A stretch of 64,000 nucleotides of DNA from Psychrobacter immobilis (GCF_904846225.1 NZ_CAJGZJ010000009.1:46731-110730), one strand, 5' to 3'; positions 20,087 to 29,620 are shown, counted from the first letter of the stretch. Notes: generated from the sequence alone by a model not told the origin. Numbers and translations are program-made.

Positions 20087-20314
20087 GGGTTTTTGACCTA
20101 TTAAAAAATATTGCTAAGTGTAGCGTGAAAATTTGCTAACATACAGCCTAAAGCGTCTGTGGCAGACAGTGGTTTTGTAATAATTTGGATTTTTCAAATA
20201 TCACAAGCGGACAGCTGCATAGTAATATTGTCAAAATATTGCTTTATATATTTGCTTTATATGATGAAAATGACGCCAAAGTTGTTTTAAACTTTATTGA
20301 ATATAGGATATTTT

Positions 20315-20902
20315 ATGGCTACCGATGACCATCCCAATAAGATTAAAATTAGAAATCAAGGCAAAAAAGGGCTGGTATGGATTGACCTAGAAATGACCGG
20401 ACTTGATACCTTAAATGATGAAATTATCGAGATCGCTACTGTCGTTACTGATGAAGATTTAAATGTCCTTGCTGAAGGCCCAGTGTTTGCGATCAAAGTC
20501 TCTGACCGTGTCTTAAACGCAATGGATGACTGGAATACCAAACAGCATGGACAGTCAGGATTGGTAGACCGTGTGCGCCGTAGTACCGTGACGCTAGCAG
20601 AAGCAGAAGCTGAGACGATTAAGTTTTTAAACAAATGGGTAGATAGTGGCAAGTCGCCAATGTGCGGCAACTCAATCTGTCAAGATCGCCGTTTTATGGC
20701 GCGGCAAATGCCTGAATTAGAAAGATTCTTTCATTATCGCAATCTTGATGTGTCATCGATCAAGGAGCTTTGCTTCCGCTGGCGTCCTGATATCTTGAGA
20801 AATTTTGAAAAAGGTGGCAGCCATTTAGCATTGGATGATATTCGTGATTCTATCCGTGAGCTAAAGCACTATCGCCAGCATTTCTTTCAATTGATGCCTT
20901 AA
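20315..20902 (+). CDS. orn: Oligoribonuclease
   Basis: Orn is the 3'-5' exonuclease that degrades 2-5-nt RNAs, including pGpG from cyclic-di-GMP turnover. The DEDDh signatures are present: [10 protein letters not shown] with the first Asp and Glu, [17 protein letters not shown], and [15 protein letters not shown] start at MATDDH (195 aa), because AGGA lies 6 nt before the ATG at 20315. A Met six codons earlier lacks a ribosome binding site. Confidence 0.96.
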   Translation: MATDDHPNKIKIRNQGKKGLVWIDLEMTGLDTLNDEIIEIATVVTDEDLNVLAEGPVFAIKVSDRVLNAMDDWNTKQHGQSGLVDRVRRSTVTLAEAEAETIKFLNKWVDSGKSPMCGNSICQDRRFMARQMPELERFFHYRNLDVSSIKELCFRWRPDILRNFEKGGSHLALDDIRDSIRELKHYRQHFFQLMP

Positions 20903-20935
20903 AGCTGCCTTAAAGTCTATTTACTTTAAAGGCCA

Positions 20936-21074
20936 TATAGTCTATTTACTTCAAAGACGGTACAGGGCGATTGGAGTGAATTTTTCGTTGCCTCTGTATT
21001 AGCAGCCAGCAAGAAAAACTCATACCAGTCGCACGTGGCTATTAACGTATCGATTTCATTTAAAAATTTCTATA
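20936..21074 (+). repeat. Degenerate TATAGTC-family repeat
   Basis: It starts TATAGTCTATTTACTTCAAA and contains the family centre in decayed form (TTGCCTCTGTATTAGCAGCCAGCAAG, read with gaps) and a CATACCAGTCGCACG arm. The right end is a weak CTATA. It lies between orn and its terminator. A preceding AGTCTATTTACTT duplicate at 20915 suggests local duplication. Confidence 0.5.
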
Positions 21075-21112
21075 AAAAAAGGGTCTGTTGATGATACAAC
21101 AGACCCTTTTTG
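21073..21112. terminator. Bidirectional terminator between orn and lpxH
   Basis: AAAGGGTCTGTTG and CAACAGACCCTTT form a perfect 13-bp stem with a 6-nt loop, flanked by A7 and T5. Confidence 0.88.
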
Positions 21113-21141
21113 ATTTTATGTGAAACGTGCTCACATGGATT

Positions 21142-21987
21142 TTATGAAACGCGTGCTGTAAATTCAACCAGTCCAAATTCATCATCATGATGATTTGCGC
21201 TGTCATCTACTGTTACTGCGCCGATCACCGCGACAACCTTTGCCTGACGTTTTTCTTTATCCAATAATCGCCAATCACCAAGCACATAGCGCGTTTTATC
21301 ATTGGTGGTTTGATGGATGTCTGGACGATGGGTGTGCCCATGTAGCAAGGCATCGCTATCGGTCATTGCTTCTATTACCGCCTCATCGTTTACATCCATG
21401 ATGTAAGCCGCTTTATTGGCATTGTTTTTTTGGCTTTTTTGGCGCATTTTATTCGCAATCGCCAAACGCTTCGCTAATGGCTTATGCAGCAGATACCATT
21501 GTGTCAAACGATTGCGCATGACTCTGCGAAAAAACTGATACTTTTTATCATCGGTGCATAAAGCGTCGCCATGCTCTAAACGATATTTCTGCTGTCCGAC
21601 CGCTAAGGTATAAGGCTCAAAAATCAGCTCACCACCGAACAGATTACAAAAAAGTTGACCCAACAAAAAATCGCGGTTGCCATGCATGACCAATATCTCG
21701 CAACCATTGATGCGTAGCTTTTTTAATTTAACGATAATCGGTGTTAGCCAATGCAGGGTGCGCGCGTCTTCTGATAGCGATAAGTAAACGTCATCACCCA
21801 ACCACACATCAAACCAATCACCTAAGATAAACAAGCGTTTGAGAGCGGGCAGAGCAAGGCAGTCATCAAGCAGCGTCAAAAAAGCCTGCACTAAGGCAGG
21901 CTCATCTAACGATAAATGCAAATCGCTAATCAATACTTGCCGCACTTGATGAGGGCGGGTCGTAATTAGGTGATTAAAACTCTGCAT
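21142..21987 (-). CDS. lpxH: UDP-2,3-diacylglucosamine diphosphatase LpxH
   Basis: LpxH hydrolyses UDP-2,3-diacylglucosamine to lipid X in lipid A synthesis at the inner-membrane face. The calcineurin-type metal motifs are all visible: ISDLHLS, LGDWFDVWLGDD, MHGNRDFLLG, LEHGDAL and HGHTHRPDIH. The 281 residues are somewhat long because of a C-terminal tail with an Asp/His cluster. AAGGA lies 8 nt before the ATG. It is 104 bp downstream of the cyclophilin gene on the same strand. Confidence 0.95.
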   Translation of the reverse strand: MQSFNHLITTRPHQVRQVLISDLHLSLDEPALVQAFLTLLDDCLALPALKRLFILGDWFDVWLGDDVYLSLSEDARTLHWLTPIIVKLKKLRINGCEILVMHGNRDFLLGQLFCNLFGGELIFEPYTLAVGQQKYRLEHGDALCTDDKKYQFFRRVMRNRLTQWYLLHKPLAKRLAIANKMRQKSQKNNANKAAYIMDVNDEAVIEAMTDSDALLHGHTHRPDIHQTTNDKTRYVLGDWRLLDKEKRQAKVVAVIGAVTVDDSANHHDDEFGLVEFTARVS

Positions 21988-22090
21988 TTATCTTTATCCT
22001 TATCGTATGGTGAGCATTACCCAACGAATTCTATTGAACAATGCTTACCAATCCACAGTGACTTAGTGATTGCTAATTATTAATGATTAA

Positions 22091-22606
22091 TTACTGAGTA
22101 ATAATAGTCGCAGATTTGATGACTACTGGCTCTTTTGGTACATCAGCATGCATGCCAAAACGACCTGTTGGTACGCCGCGCATTTTTTCGATGACGTCCA
22201 TACCGCTTGTGACTTTACCAAATACGGTATAACCCCAACCTTGCATGTTTTTGCCAGAATGATTTAAGAAATCATTGTCTTTTACGTTAACAAAAAACTG
22301 GCTGGTGGCTGAATGCGGATCTTGCGTACGCGCCATCGCAATCGTACCTTTGTCGTTTTTTAGACCGTTGTCTGCTTCGTTTTCGACAGGGGCATTGGTT
22401 GGTTTTTCATTCATCTCAGCGTCCATTCCGCCGCCTTGAATCATAAAGCCATCAATGATGCGATGAAAAATCGTACCGTCATAATGACCTGATTTTACAT
22501 AGTTTAAAAAGTTTTCTACTGTTTTTGGTGCTTTTTCTTCATTGAGTTCGATAACGATCGCACCCATACTGGTTTCAAGTTCTACTACTGGTGGCATGTC
22601 TACCAT
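22091..22606 (-). CDS. ppiB: Cytosolic cyclophilin-type peptidyl-prolyl isomerase
   Basis: Cyclophilins speed cis-trans isomerisation of Xaa-Pro bonds. Conserved elements are present: [41 protein letters not shown], then [21 protein letters not shown] and [18 protein letters not shown]. There is no signal peptide, so a cytosolic PpiB type fits. AAGGA lies 7 nt before the ATG. Confidence 0.93.
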   Translation of the reverse strand: MVDMPPVVELETSMGAIVIELNEEKAPKTVENFLNYVKSGHYDGTIFHRIIDGFMIQGGGMDAEMNEKPTNAPVENEADNGLKNDKGTIAMARTQDPHSATSQFFVNVKDNDFLNHSGKNMQGWGYTVFGKVTSGMDVIEKMRGVPTGRFGMHADVPKEPVVIKSATIITQ

Positions 22607-22787
22607 GGGATATTCCTTTTTAATTGCAGCACCTTTAATGGCACTGTCGAGAGTGGTTGATAAAAAGTCATGAGTAGTCTAACGGCTTTTTTAGCCTGTG
22701 TCATGTATCAGGCTGTTAATGCGTTTGCAAAAACTGATAGAATGACGCAACTTTACACGCTTTTAAGCACTTTTGATAATAAGGGTC

Positions 22788-22962
22788 TAGGGCATGTCAT
22801 CAATTAGCACACTTAATCATTTAGTGGTCCTAAAATGTCTAAATTTTGCCAAACATCGTCAAATAGCTGGTTAATATCTCGATATTATCTGCGTTACTTT
22901 CCTTGTTTGACTGCAATTTATCTCATTTTAAGCCTCACAATCTAAATAGATGATACGCCCTA
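22788..22962 (+). mobile_element. MITE-like element, GGCGTGTC family, copy A
   Basis: This element is bounded by TA dinucleotides in CTAG contexts on both sides (CTAGGGCATGTCATC and GATGATACGCCCTAG). It contains the family interior (TAAATTTTGCCAAACATCGTC, and TTGTTTGACTGCAATTTATC). It has no open reading frame, so it is non-autonomous. It occupies the 638-bp gap upstream of glnS together with a TATAGTC-family repeat. Confidence 0.75.
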
Positions 22963-23026
22963 GCAGCTTGGTTTACTTAATCCACTGTTTTTATGACCCA
23001 CATTTTATAACCCCGTTTTATTTTAA

Positions 23027-23170
23027 TATAGTCGATCCACTATAAAAGAGCACAGTACTACTGGGATAAGTTTTGCGCCGCCTCTGTCTGCAATGGCACA
23101 GCAAGCAAGGAAAATTTATTCCTGTAGCGCATGGTCATATTTGACCTTATTTTATTTATGAATGACTATA
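23027..23170 (+). repeat. TATAGTC-family dispersed repeat, full form
   Basis: At 144 bp from TATAGTC to GACTATA it is one of the best copies. It has a CGATCCACTATAAAA left part, then CTACTGGGATAA, the centre GCCTCTGTCTGC with GCACAGCAAGCAAG, then AAAATTTATTCCTGTAGCGC, so that the inner arms pair. It ends 74 bp before the glnS start. Confidence 0.8.
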
Positions 23171-23244
23171 GTTTAGTCTGTATTTTCCATGATGCGTGAT
23201 GGCACGCACCATGAACTGATAATTTGCGTTAGGAGCAATGCCCA

Positions 23245-24984
23245 ATGAGTGAGCACTCAAGCAACAATGCACAGAAAGATGAACAAAAAAATGACTTTAT
23301 TCGCAATATTATTCGTGACGATGTCAATGCGCAAAAATACCAGCAAATTGTGACACGGTTTCCACCTGAGCCAAATGGCTACTTGCATCTTGGTCACGTA
23401 AAATCTATTTGTCTAAACTTTGGGGTTGCCAAAGAGTTTGGTGGTGTTTGCAATCTGCGTTTTGATGACACCAACCCAACCGCAGAAAAGCAAGACTTTA
23501 TCGATAATATAGAAAGCGATGTGAAATGGTTGGGCTTTGAGTGGGCAGGAGACGCGCATCATGCCTCAGGCTACTTCGATCAGCTGTATGCTTGGGCCGT
23601 GCAGTTGATTGAGCAAGGCAATGCTTATGTAGACTTGCAGTCACCTGAACAGATGAAAGACAATCGTGGCTCGTTTAATGAGGCAGGAACGGCCTCGCCG
23701 CAACGTGATGCTAGCGTTGATGACAATCTAGCACTTTTTAATGAGATGAAAGCAGGCAAGTATGCTGAGGGTAAAGCGGTTCTGCGTGCCAAAATCGATA
23801 TGGCAAGCCCTAACATGAACCTGCGCGATCCTGTTATCTACCGTGTCATGCATCAAACGCATCATCAAACGGGTGATAAATGGTGTATCTATCCCATGTA
23901 TGATTTTGCTCATCCGCTCTCTGATGCCATTGAAGGTATCACCCATTCATTGTGTACGTTAGAGTTTGAAGATCATCGTCCATTTTATGATTGGATTATT
24001 GAAAAAATCGGCTTTGAAGTACCGCCGCATCAGTATGAGTTTAGCCGCTTAAATGTTGACCATACGTTGACCAGTAAGCGCAAGCTCAAGCAATTGGTCG
24101 ATGAAAATATCGTCAGTGGTTGGGATGATCCGCGTATGCCAACTATCGCTGGTATGCGTCGCCGTGGTTATACAGCAGAGGGCCTGCGTGACTTTTGTGA
24201 GCGTGTCGGCGTGACCAAAGTAGACAGTGTCGTTGATTTTCGTCTATTAGAATTTAGTATTCGTCAGTCATTAGAGACGACGACTGCGCGTGGCATGGCA
24301 GTGCTCAAACCACTAAAAGTGACGATTACGAACTTTGCAGAAGCGGTCAGTCAGTGGGAAGTGCTAAAAGCGGAGAGCGTCAATGCCCGCTTTGATGAGG
24401 CGTCGCAAACCTTATGGCTGACTCAGCCGAACCATCCTAATGTCGATATGGGCGAACGTGAAATTCCTTTCACCGAGACTTTGTATATCGATCAAGGGGA
24501 TTATGAGATTGAGCCGCCAGCTGGCTATAAGCGTCTTTCACCCGAAAAACCAGAGATTCGCTTGCGTAATACCTATATATTGGCAGTGACTGAGCATGTC
24601 CTAGATGACGCAGGCAATGTCGTTGAGCTAAAAGCGACCATTGATCCGACGACATTGGGTCAAAACCCTGAAGGTCGCAAGGTCAAAGGAGTGATTCATT
24701 GGGTATCGGCGAGCCAAGGTGTGCCTGCGACGGTACGTATGTATGAGCAGCTATTTAGTGTTGAAGACCCAAGTAGCGCAAGTGACGTGCATCAAGTGCT
24801 AAATCCAAACTCATTGACTGAGGTTGCGGCAGTGGTTGAGCCCTCTTTAGTCAATGCAGATGCTGGCACGCGCTTCCAGTTTGAGCGTGAAGGTTATTTC
24901 ATCTCTGACGCAGTAGAGCATACCAGCGACAAGCCAGTATTTAACCAAATTGTGAGCTTGCGTGATAGCTATAAACCTGCTTAA
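23245..24984 (+). CDS. glnS: Glutaminyl-tRNA synthetase
   Basis: GlnS charges tRNA-Gln directly. The class I HIGH motif is in RFPPEPNGYLHLGHVKSI near residue 45. Recognition residues are in FDDTNPTAEKQDFIDNI, and the KMSKS-type loop is DHTLTSKRKLKQL. The C-terminal beta-barrel anticodon domain follows (from about residue 350). The 579 residues are normal. The start is supported by AGGAG 9 nt upstream. A terminator follows at 25030. Confidence 0.97.
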   Translation: MSEHSSNNAQKDEQKNDFIRNIIRDDVNAQKYQQIVTRFPPEPNGYLHLGHVKSICLNFGVAKEFGGVCNLRFDDTNPTAEKQDFIDNIESDVKWLGFEWAGDAHHASGYFDQLYAWAVQLIEQGNAYVDLQSPEQMKDNRGSFNEAGTASPQRDASVDDNLALFNEMKAGKYAEGKAVLRAKIDMASPNMNLRDPVIYRVMHQTHHQTGDKWCIYPMYDFAHPLSDAIEGITHSLCTLEFEDHRPFYDWIIEKIGFEVPPHQYEFSRLNVDHTLTSKRKLKQLVDENIVSGWDDPRMPTIAGMRRRGYTAEGLRDFCERVGVTKVDSVVDFRLLEFSIRQSLETTTARGMAVLKPLKVTITNFAEAVSQWEVLKAESVNARFDEASQTLWLTQPNHPNVDMGEREIPFTETLYIDQGDYEIEPPAGYKRLSPEKPEIRLRNTYILAVTEHVLDDAGNVVELKATIDPTTLGQNPEGRKVKGVIHWVSASQGVPATVRMYEQLFSVEDPSSASDVHQVLNPNSLTEVAAVVEPSLVNADAGTRFQFEREGYFISDAVEHTSDKPVFNQIVSLRDSYKPA

Positions 24985-25029
24985 TCTATAAATTAATAAT
25001 GTTGGGCTATTACCTGACAATAGTAGTTT

Positions 25030-25071
25030 GCAAGCCCGCCCATTTCTAGTACGCTAGGGATGGGCTTTTTT
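25030..25071 (+). terminator. Intrinsic terminator of glnS
   Basis: A bulged hairpin (AAGCCC...CAT...CTAG with CTAG...ATGGGCTT) is followed by 6 T, 46 bp after the glnS stop codon. Confidence 0.75.
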
Positions 25072-25116
25072 GTGAATAAGTATAAATTTTAACAATATAG
25101 GTTGAGGGTTAAACGA

Positions 25117-25862
25117 ATGGCAAAGTTTTTGAACAGTAGTGGTACGACTTATCATCTAGAGGAATTGATTAAAAATGCGTCTGATAGATTGATTATCATT
25201 AGTCCATATCTCAAGCTCAATGAGCGCATTAAAGAGCTGCTAGAAGACCGTAATCGTCTCAAAATTGACATTCGTATTGTTTATGGCAAAAACGACTTAC
25301 ATCCAGAAGAGATTAATTGGCTAAAAACCTGACCTTTATCCGTACCAGCTTTTGCAAAAACTTGCATGCCAAATGCTACCTGAATGAAAATGAATGCATC
25401 ATTACCAGTTTGAACCTTTATGAGTTTAGTCAGGTGAATAATAATGAGATGGGCGTACTGATTTACCGTAATGAAGACGCCAAATTGTATGCTGATACTT
25501 ATGAAGAAGCGCAGCGTATCATCCGAATTAGTGATGAGGTGAGAATGTCCCTTGAAAAAGTCACCGAAACTGATAATAAAGCCACTTTCAATAATAGCAC
25601 CGCTAACAGTAATTCGAATACGGCGGTTACTCCTGCTACAGAAGCAGCAACGCCCAATTACTCTAAGCTAACAACGGCTAAACTTGCCAAAGAGTTGGGT
25701 TTTAAGACGCAGGAGTTAAACGATAAGCTTCTTGCCGCAGGATATTTAGTGGAGCAAGAAGGCGAGTTAGTCTTGACCGATGCGGGTAGTGCGGCGGGCG
25801 GCATAAATAAAAAAGGTAAATTCGGTGATTTTTGTTTGTGGGATTCTGGAATGGTGGTTTAA
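25117..25862 (+). pseudogene. Phospholipase-D-like protein gene with a -1 frameshift
   Basis: Two reading frames encode successive parts of one PLD-like protein. The first (from ATG 25117, with GAGGG upstream) gives LEELIKNASDRLIIISPYLKL and stops at 25332. The second continues with NLHAKCYLNEN, an HxK catalytic-type motif, then IITSLNLYEFS. Adding one A to the A5 run at 25323-25327 joins them as ...INWLKNLTFIRTSFCKN..., so a one-base deletion is the simplest cause. A C-terminal winged-helix-like domain (AKLAKELGFKTQELNDKL) follows a Ser/Asn/Thr-rich linker. Loss of function, sequencing error or slippage cannot be separated here. Confidence 0.75.
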
Positions 25863-25922
25863 ATCTTTAAAAAATTAGTACAAATCAGTCGATTCAATGG
25901 CGTAATATTAATTAGCTAAGAG

Positions 25923-26095
25923 TAGGGCGTGTCCTCATTTTAAAAATGGTCACAAAAATGAGATAAATTGCCGTCAAACAAGGAAAATAGCGCAAATAAT
26001 ATCGGGATATTAATCAGCTATTTGACGATGTTTGGCAAAATTTAGCCATTTTTAGCCCATTTAGATACAGTCGCTTGAATTGAGGACACGCTCTA
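25923..26095 (-). mobile_element. MITE-like element, GGCGTGTC family, copy B
   Basis: It runs from TAGGGCGTGTCCTCATTTT to TGAGGACACGCTCTA, 173 bp with TA at both edges. The interior is the reverse complement of copies A and D (AAATTGCCGTCAAACAAGG, GACGATGTTTGGCAAAATTT). It fills most of the gap between the PLD-like gene and the TerD-type gene and ends 42 bp before the latter. Confidence 0.8.
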
Positions 26096-26136
26096 GATAT
26101 CAAAACGGGCTTACCCTCATTTTTAGGATGAATATA

Positions 26137-27381
26137 ATGCTAAATCTCATTACGGGTCAAAAAGCTAAGTTTACTGATGCAGGTATCGCGCAGCAGTTTA
26201 CTTTGGTGGTGGAATTGATGACCAATAGCGCGGTTATAGACGTAGCGTGCTTTGGGCTGGATGGTCAGCAAAAGCTGGCAAGTGATGATTATATGACTTT
26301 TTATAATCAGCCAAAGACGCCATGTGGGGCAGTCAGTTGGCAAGCGACAAATCAGCAGCAGCGCTTCGATATCGATCTCAATAAACTGCCTAATACGATA
26401 GATTATCTAGTATTGACTGCGACCATTGATGGGCAAGCCACCATGCGAGAGCTTGGTGCTAGTAAAGTAACATTAGAGCAAGCAGGGCAAACGTTAGCCA
26501 CTTACAATTTCGATGGCAGCGGCTTTGATAGTGAACGCGCCATCATGCTACTACAAGTCTATCGCAAAAATGAGGTTTGGCGCATTAACGCGATTGGCCA
26601 AGGTTTTAGTGGTGGTTTGAGTGCGTTAGTCACTCATTTCGGTGGTGAAGTGGCGGATGATAATAGTAGCTCGACACACCCTAATTCAGAAAGAACGCCG
26701 TCTACTGATATTCCCGACAGTCAGTCAAAACCCTTTAATTTAAAGAAAGTCACATTAGACAAACCTGGTAGTGAGCATCGAATTAATCTTACCAAAGGAA
26801 GTAGTGATCATTTAATAGTAGAAGCGATATGGATAGATAATGGTGATGCCAGCGCCAATAATGATGACTTGGATTTGCGCGTTGGCATATTGGCACAGAA
26901 TGGTAAAGCGATGAGCTATGTCCATGCACCAGAGCAAAGCGGTAGTTTGAGCCGTATGCCTTATATTGAGCATCAAGGCGATATTAAGGTTGCTAGTGCC
27001 AATGAGCCGGGAAAAGAAACCGTTTTGGTCAGCTCAGACATTGCTAAACATTATGGTGGTAAAGTCGCGCTGGTATTTTCAGTCTATTCCGCTGTATCCA
27101 ATGGCGCAGTCTCCATCGCCTCCTTGCAGCCCAAAATGCGGATGCAATATAAAGATCAAATCATAGAATGTGTCTTTAACATAAAAGCGTCACCTAAAGC
27201 CAAAAGCAATCTCGTATATACCTACGTCATCGGCATCGCCATTATTGATGAGCAGGGTATTACCTTGCAACATTCAGGGGAGACCAGTAAGCGTATGAGT
27301 GAGGCAACGCCGCAGTTGGCATGGAAGGGCGATAAGATTGAGTTAAAAATTGATGGTGCACCTATGTTTAAATCTGGCTAG
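26137..27381 (+). CDS. TerD/TerA-type tandem stress-response protein
   Basis: This protein of 414 residues has two TerD-superfamily beta-sandwich domains. Residues about 1-170 are TerD-like (VIDVACFGLDGQQKL, then LTATIDG and FDGSGFDSERAIMLLQVYRKNEVWRI). Residues about 205-414 resemble TerA (INLTKGSSDHLIVEAIWIDN, DDLDLRVGILAQNGK, and GKVALVFSVYSAVSNG). TerD domains bind calcium and occur in tellurite, phage-inhibition and stress loci; the role here is unknown. The start at 26137 has AGGA 8 nt upstream, and longer readings run into MITE copy B. No other ter genes are nearby. Confidence 0.82.
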   Translation: MLNLITGQKAKFTDAGIAQQFTLVVELMTNSAVIDVACFGLDGQQKLASDDYMTFYNQPKTPCGAVSWQATNQQQRFDIDLNKLPNTIDYLVLTATIDGQATMRELGASKVTLEQAGQTLATYNFDGSGFDSERAIMLLQVYRKNEVWRINAIGQGFSGGLSALVTHFGGEVADDNSSSTHPNSERTPSTDIPDSQSKPFNLKKVTLDKPGSEHRINLTKGSSDHLIVEAIWIDNGDASANNDDLDLRVGILAQNGKAMSYVHAPEQSGSLSRMPYIEHQGDIKVASANEPGKETVLVSSDIAKHYGGKVALVFSVYSAVSNGAVSIASLQPKMRMQYKDQIIECVFNIKASPKAKSNLVYTYVIGIAIIDEQGITLQHSGETSKRMSEATPQLAWKGDKIELKIDGAPMFKSG

Positions 27382-27398
27382 CGTTGAGTATACGCTGA

Positions 27399-27543
27399 TA
27401 TAGTCGATCCACTATAAAACAAACACAGTGCTACTGGGATAATTTTTTCGCCGCCTCTGTCTGCGCAGGCACAGCAAGCAAGGGAAATTTATACCAGTAG
27501 CGCATGATCAGGTTTGTACTTATTTTATTTAGAGCTGACTATA
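27399..27543 (+). repeat. TATAGTC-family dispersed repeat, full form
   Basis: At 145 bp from TATAGTCGATCCACTATAAA to GAGCTGACTATA, with the GCCTCTGTCTGC/GCACAGCAAGCAAG centre, it starts 18 bp after the TerD-type gene. The remaining 284 bp before the peroxiredoxin gene contain AT-rich promoter-like sequence but nothing I can define. Confidence 0.8.
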
Positions 27544-27827
27544 GGCTAATGAGTCGTCATCATCCATTGTGATCTTATTTGCAAACGGAATAACTGCATT
27601 ACAATCCGTCACAAGACATTTATAACCAGTTTGTTAAGATGAAATAGGTTTTTCCTGACGGGTACTAAGTTGCTTATGATAGCAGTACACGTCAATGATA
27701 ATAATAGAGCGCACGACTTTCTTTAGATCTTTGGGTATTAACCTTGAAATGTTAATCCTTATATATATTTTAAATATTAGACTTTAGATGCTAGCGCTCA
27801 TCACTAACAATAGCTAAGGAATTAAGC

Positions 27828-28466
27828 ATGGCACATTTACGTTTAGGCGATAGCGCACCAAATTTTGACGCCACTACCACAGAAGGCGATATCAACTTTT
27901 ATGATTGGGCAGGCGACAGTTGGGTGGTTTTCTTTTCTCATCCTGCCGACTATACGCCAGTTTGTACCACTGAGCTTGGTCGTACTGCGGCATTAGGCGG
28001 CGAGTTCCAAAAGCGCAATGTGAAGCCAATCGCTTTATCAGTTGATGGATTAGAAGATCATAAAGGCTGGGTTAGCGATATTGAAGAAACTCAAGGGACT
28101 GCGGTCAACTTTCCTATTATTGCTGATTCTGAGCGCACCGTGGCCAATCTTTATGACATGATTCATCCTAATGCGGATAATACAGCGACGGTCAGAAGTG
28201 TCTTTATCATTGATCCGAACAAAAAAGTACGCCTGACTTTAACGTATCCAGCCAGCTGTGGCCGTAATTTTGACGAGATTGTACGAGTCATCGACGCGAT
28301 GCAGTTGTCTGATAAATACAATATCGCTACGCCAGTGGATTGGAAAGACGGCGATGACGTTATTATTCCGCCAAGTGTAAAAAATGAAGACATCGCCGCC
28401 AATTATCCTAAAGGCCATACAGAAATTAAGCCTTATTTGCGCACCACACCTGCACCTAACAAATAA
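27828..28466 (+). CDS. 1-Cys peroxiredoxin (Prx6 type)
   Basis: This cytosolic thiol peroxidase reduces hydrogen and organic peroxides. The peroxidatic Cys46 lies in HPADYTPVCTTELG. The Prx6-type C-terminal region is present (RVIDAMQLSDKYNIATPVDWKDGDDVIIPPSV). The 212 residues match Prx6 rather than AhpC or Tpx. AAGGA lies 9 nt before the ATG. A GST-like gene follows 254 bp later, which may supply glutathione chemistry, but this is inference. Confidence 0.92.
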   Translation: MAHLRLGDSAPNFDATTTEGDINFYDWAGDSWVVFFSHPADYTPVCTTELGRTAALGGEFQKRNVKPIALSVDGLEDHKGWVSDIEETQGTAVNFPIIADSERTVANLYDMIHPNADNTATVRSVFIIDPNKKVRLTLTYPASCGRNFDEIVRVIDAMQLSDKYNIATPVDWKDGDDVIIPPSVKNEDIAANYPKGHTEIKPYLRTTPAPNK

Positions 28467-28506
28467 ATAAATAAATAAAGGAAGCATGTGTTTAATTGCT
28501 TAAAAT

Positions 28507-28540
28507 AAAAAGCCCTATGACTTACTGTTGTGGGGTTTTT
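28507..28540 (+). terminator. Possible weak terminator of the peroxiredoxin gene
   Basis: AAAAGCCC and GGGGTTTTT arms with one mismatch are followed by a short T run, 40 bp after the stop codon. Confidence 0.45.
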
Positions 28541-28720
28541 ACTATCCAACTTTTATTAGTCAGCTTTTATTAGAGCCGTAAGCTCGATAAGGTTTTGCTA
28601 TGATGAGCAGAGTAGGCTATAACTGTTATATAACGTATTATCCATACGTTATTATGCAATAACCATAATAAAGCCAATCAGTGTTGAATCGCTTTGAGAC
28701 CCCATTAAAAGGAATTTACT

Positions 28721-29383
28721 ATGAAAAAATTATATATAACTCGTACCGCGCCCAATCCTCGCAAAGTCCTCATTTTGCTTGCCTCAAAAGGTATCGATGT
28801 CGATGATATGGATGATCTCGATGTGATAGATATTGATTTTGCTGCCAGAGAGCAGTTTTCAGAAGAATTTACTAAGATTAATCCCATGCAGACAGTGCCA
28901 GTATTAACCCTAGATGATGGCACGGTGCTCAATGATTCGCAGGCAGTGTGTGAATATCTTGACCGCGTTTATGGTGAACGTTCGGTGATGGGCAATGATG
29001 TGGTTCAGCGTGCGCAGGTTTGTTCAATGCGCCGTATTGCCGAGTTTGAAGTGTTATATAACTTGATGTTGGCTTTTCAACACAGCCATCCGTCAAAAGC
29101 GCAACGTGTTGAACAAGTACCAGAATTTGTAGCGCCATCCATTGCCCGTGCTATCAAAGCTTTGGCATATTTCGAAACAAATTTAGAAGGTCATGAGTAT
29201 TTGGTTGGCAATCAGCTGAGCTTTGCTGACATCGTGCTGTACTTGGGATTGGATTTTGGTAAAGCGTTAAAAGTAGATCCTACTGCCCACGGTTCGAATC
29301 TTGCGCAGTTTTATGAAAGAATGCATGAACGGTTTAGCATTAAAAAAATGGCAAAAGCTAAAACTGCCAATGAAAGTAATTAA
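28721..29383 (+). CDS. Glutathione S-transferase family protein
   Basis: This 220-residue protein has an N-terminal thioredoxin-like domain with cis-Pro (MQTVPVLTLDDGTVLNDSQAVCEYLD, containing the Glu/Ser-Gln glutathione-contact pattern) and an all-helical C-terminal domain (YLVGNQLSFADIVLYLGLDFG). A catalytic N-terminal Ser or Cys is not obvious; Thr8 in TRTAPNP may take the role. SspA is a relative, but the sequence fits the enzyme class better. AAGGA lies 8 nt before the ATG. MITE copy C begins 5 bp after the stop codon. Confidence 0.82.
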   Translation: MKKLYITRTAPNPRKVLILLASKGIDVDDMDDLDVIDIDFAAREQFSEEFTKINPMQTVPVLTLDDGTVLNDSQAVCEYLDRVYGERSVMGNDVVQRAQVCSMRRIAEFEVLYNLMLAFQHSHPSKAQRVEQVPEFVAPSIARAIKALAYFETNLEGHEYLVGNQLSFADIVLYLGLDFGKALKVDPTAHGSNLAQFYERMHERFSIKKMAKAKTANESN

Positions 29384-29387
29384 AAGT

Positions 29388-29510
29388 TAGGGCATGTCAT
29401 CAATTAGCACACTTAATCATTTAGTGGTCTTAAAATGGCTAAATTTTGACAATGTTTGCCTGCAATTTATCTCATTTTAAGCCTCACAATCTAAATGATG
29501 ACACGCTCTA
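29388..29510 (+). mobile_element. MITE-like element, GGCGTGTC family, copy C (internally deleted)
   Basis: The ends match copy A almost base for base (TAGGGCATGTCATCAATTAG on the left, TGATGACACGCTCTA on the right), but about 50 interior bases around the CAAATAGC...GTTTGAC part are missing. It lies between the GST-like gene and its terminator. Confidence 0.78.
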
Positions 29511-29546
29511 GTTACTTTTCCATATCTCAAAATTATCTATAATGTG

Positions 29547-29597
29547 CTGTCTTAATTATTTGGTATGATTTTCAAATAACTAAGGCAGTTTTTTTAT
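29547..29597 (+). terminator. Intrinsic terminator downstream of the GST-like gene
   Basis: CTGTCTTAATTATTTG and CAAATAACTAAGGCAG form a 16-bp stem with mismatches, followed by 7 T. It is 164 bp from the gene because MITE copy C intervenes. Confidence 0.78.
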
Positions 29598-29620
29598 GTT
29601 GTTGGATTGAGAAAAGACTA

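Noticed and set aside
25317..25332. Programmed -1 frameshift in the PLD-like gene
   Set aside because: The A5 run permits only one tRNA to re-pair and lacks the A AAA AAG heptamer and a clear downstream stem, so mutation or error is more likely. It remains testable.
29300..29310. tRNA-like GGTTCGAATC in the GST-like gene
   Set aside because: It is an isolated T-loop-like match within a coding region, with no acceptor or anticodon stem.
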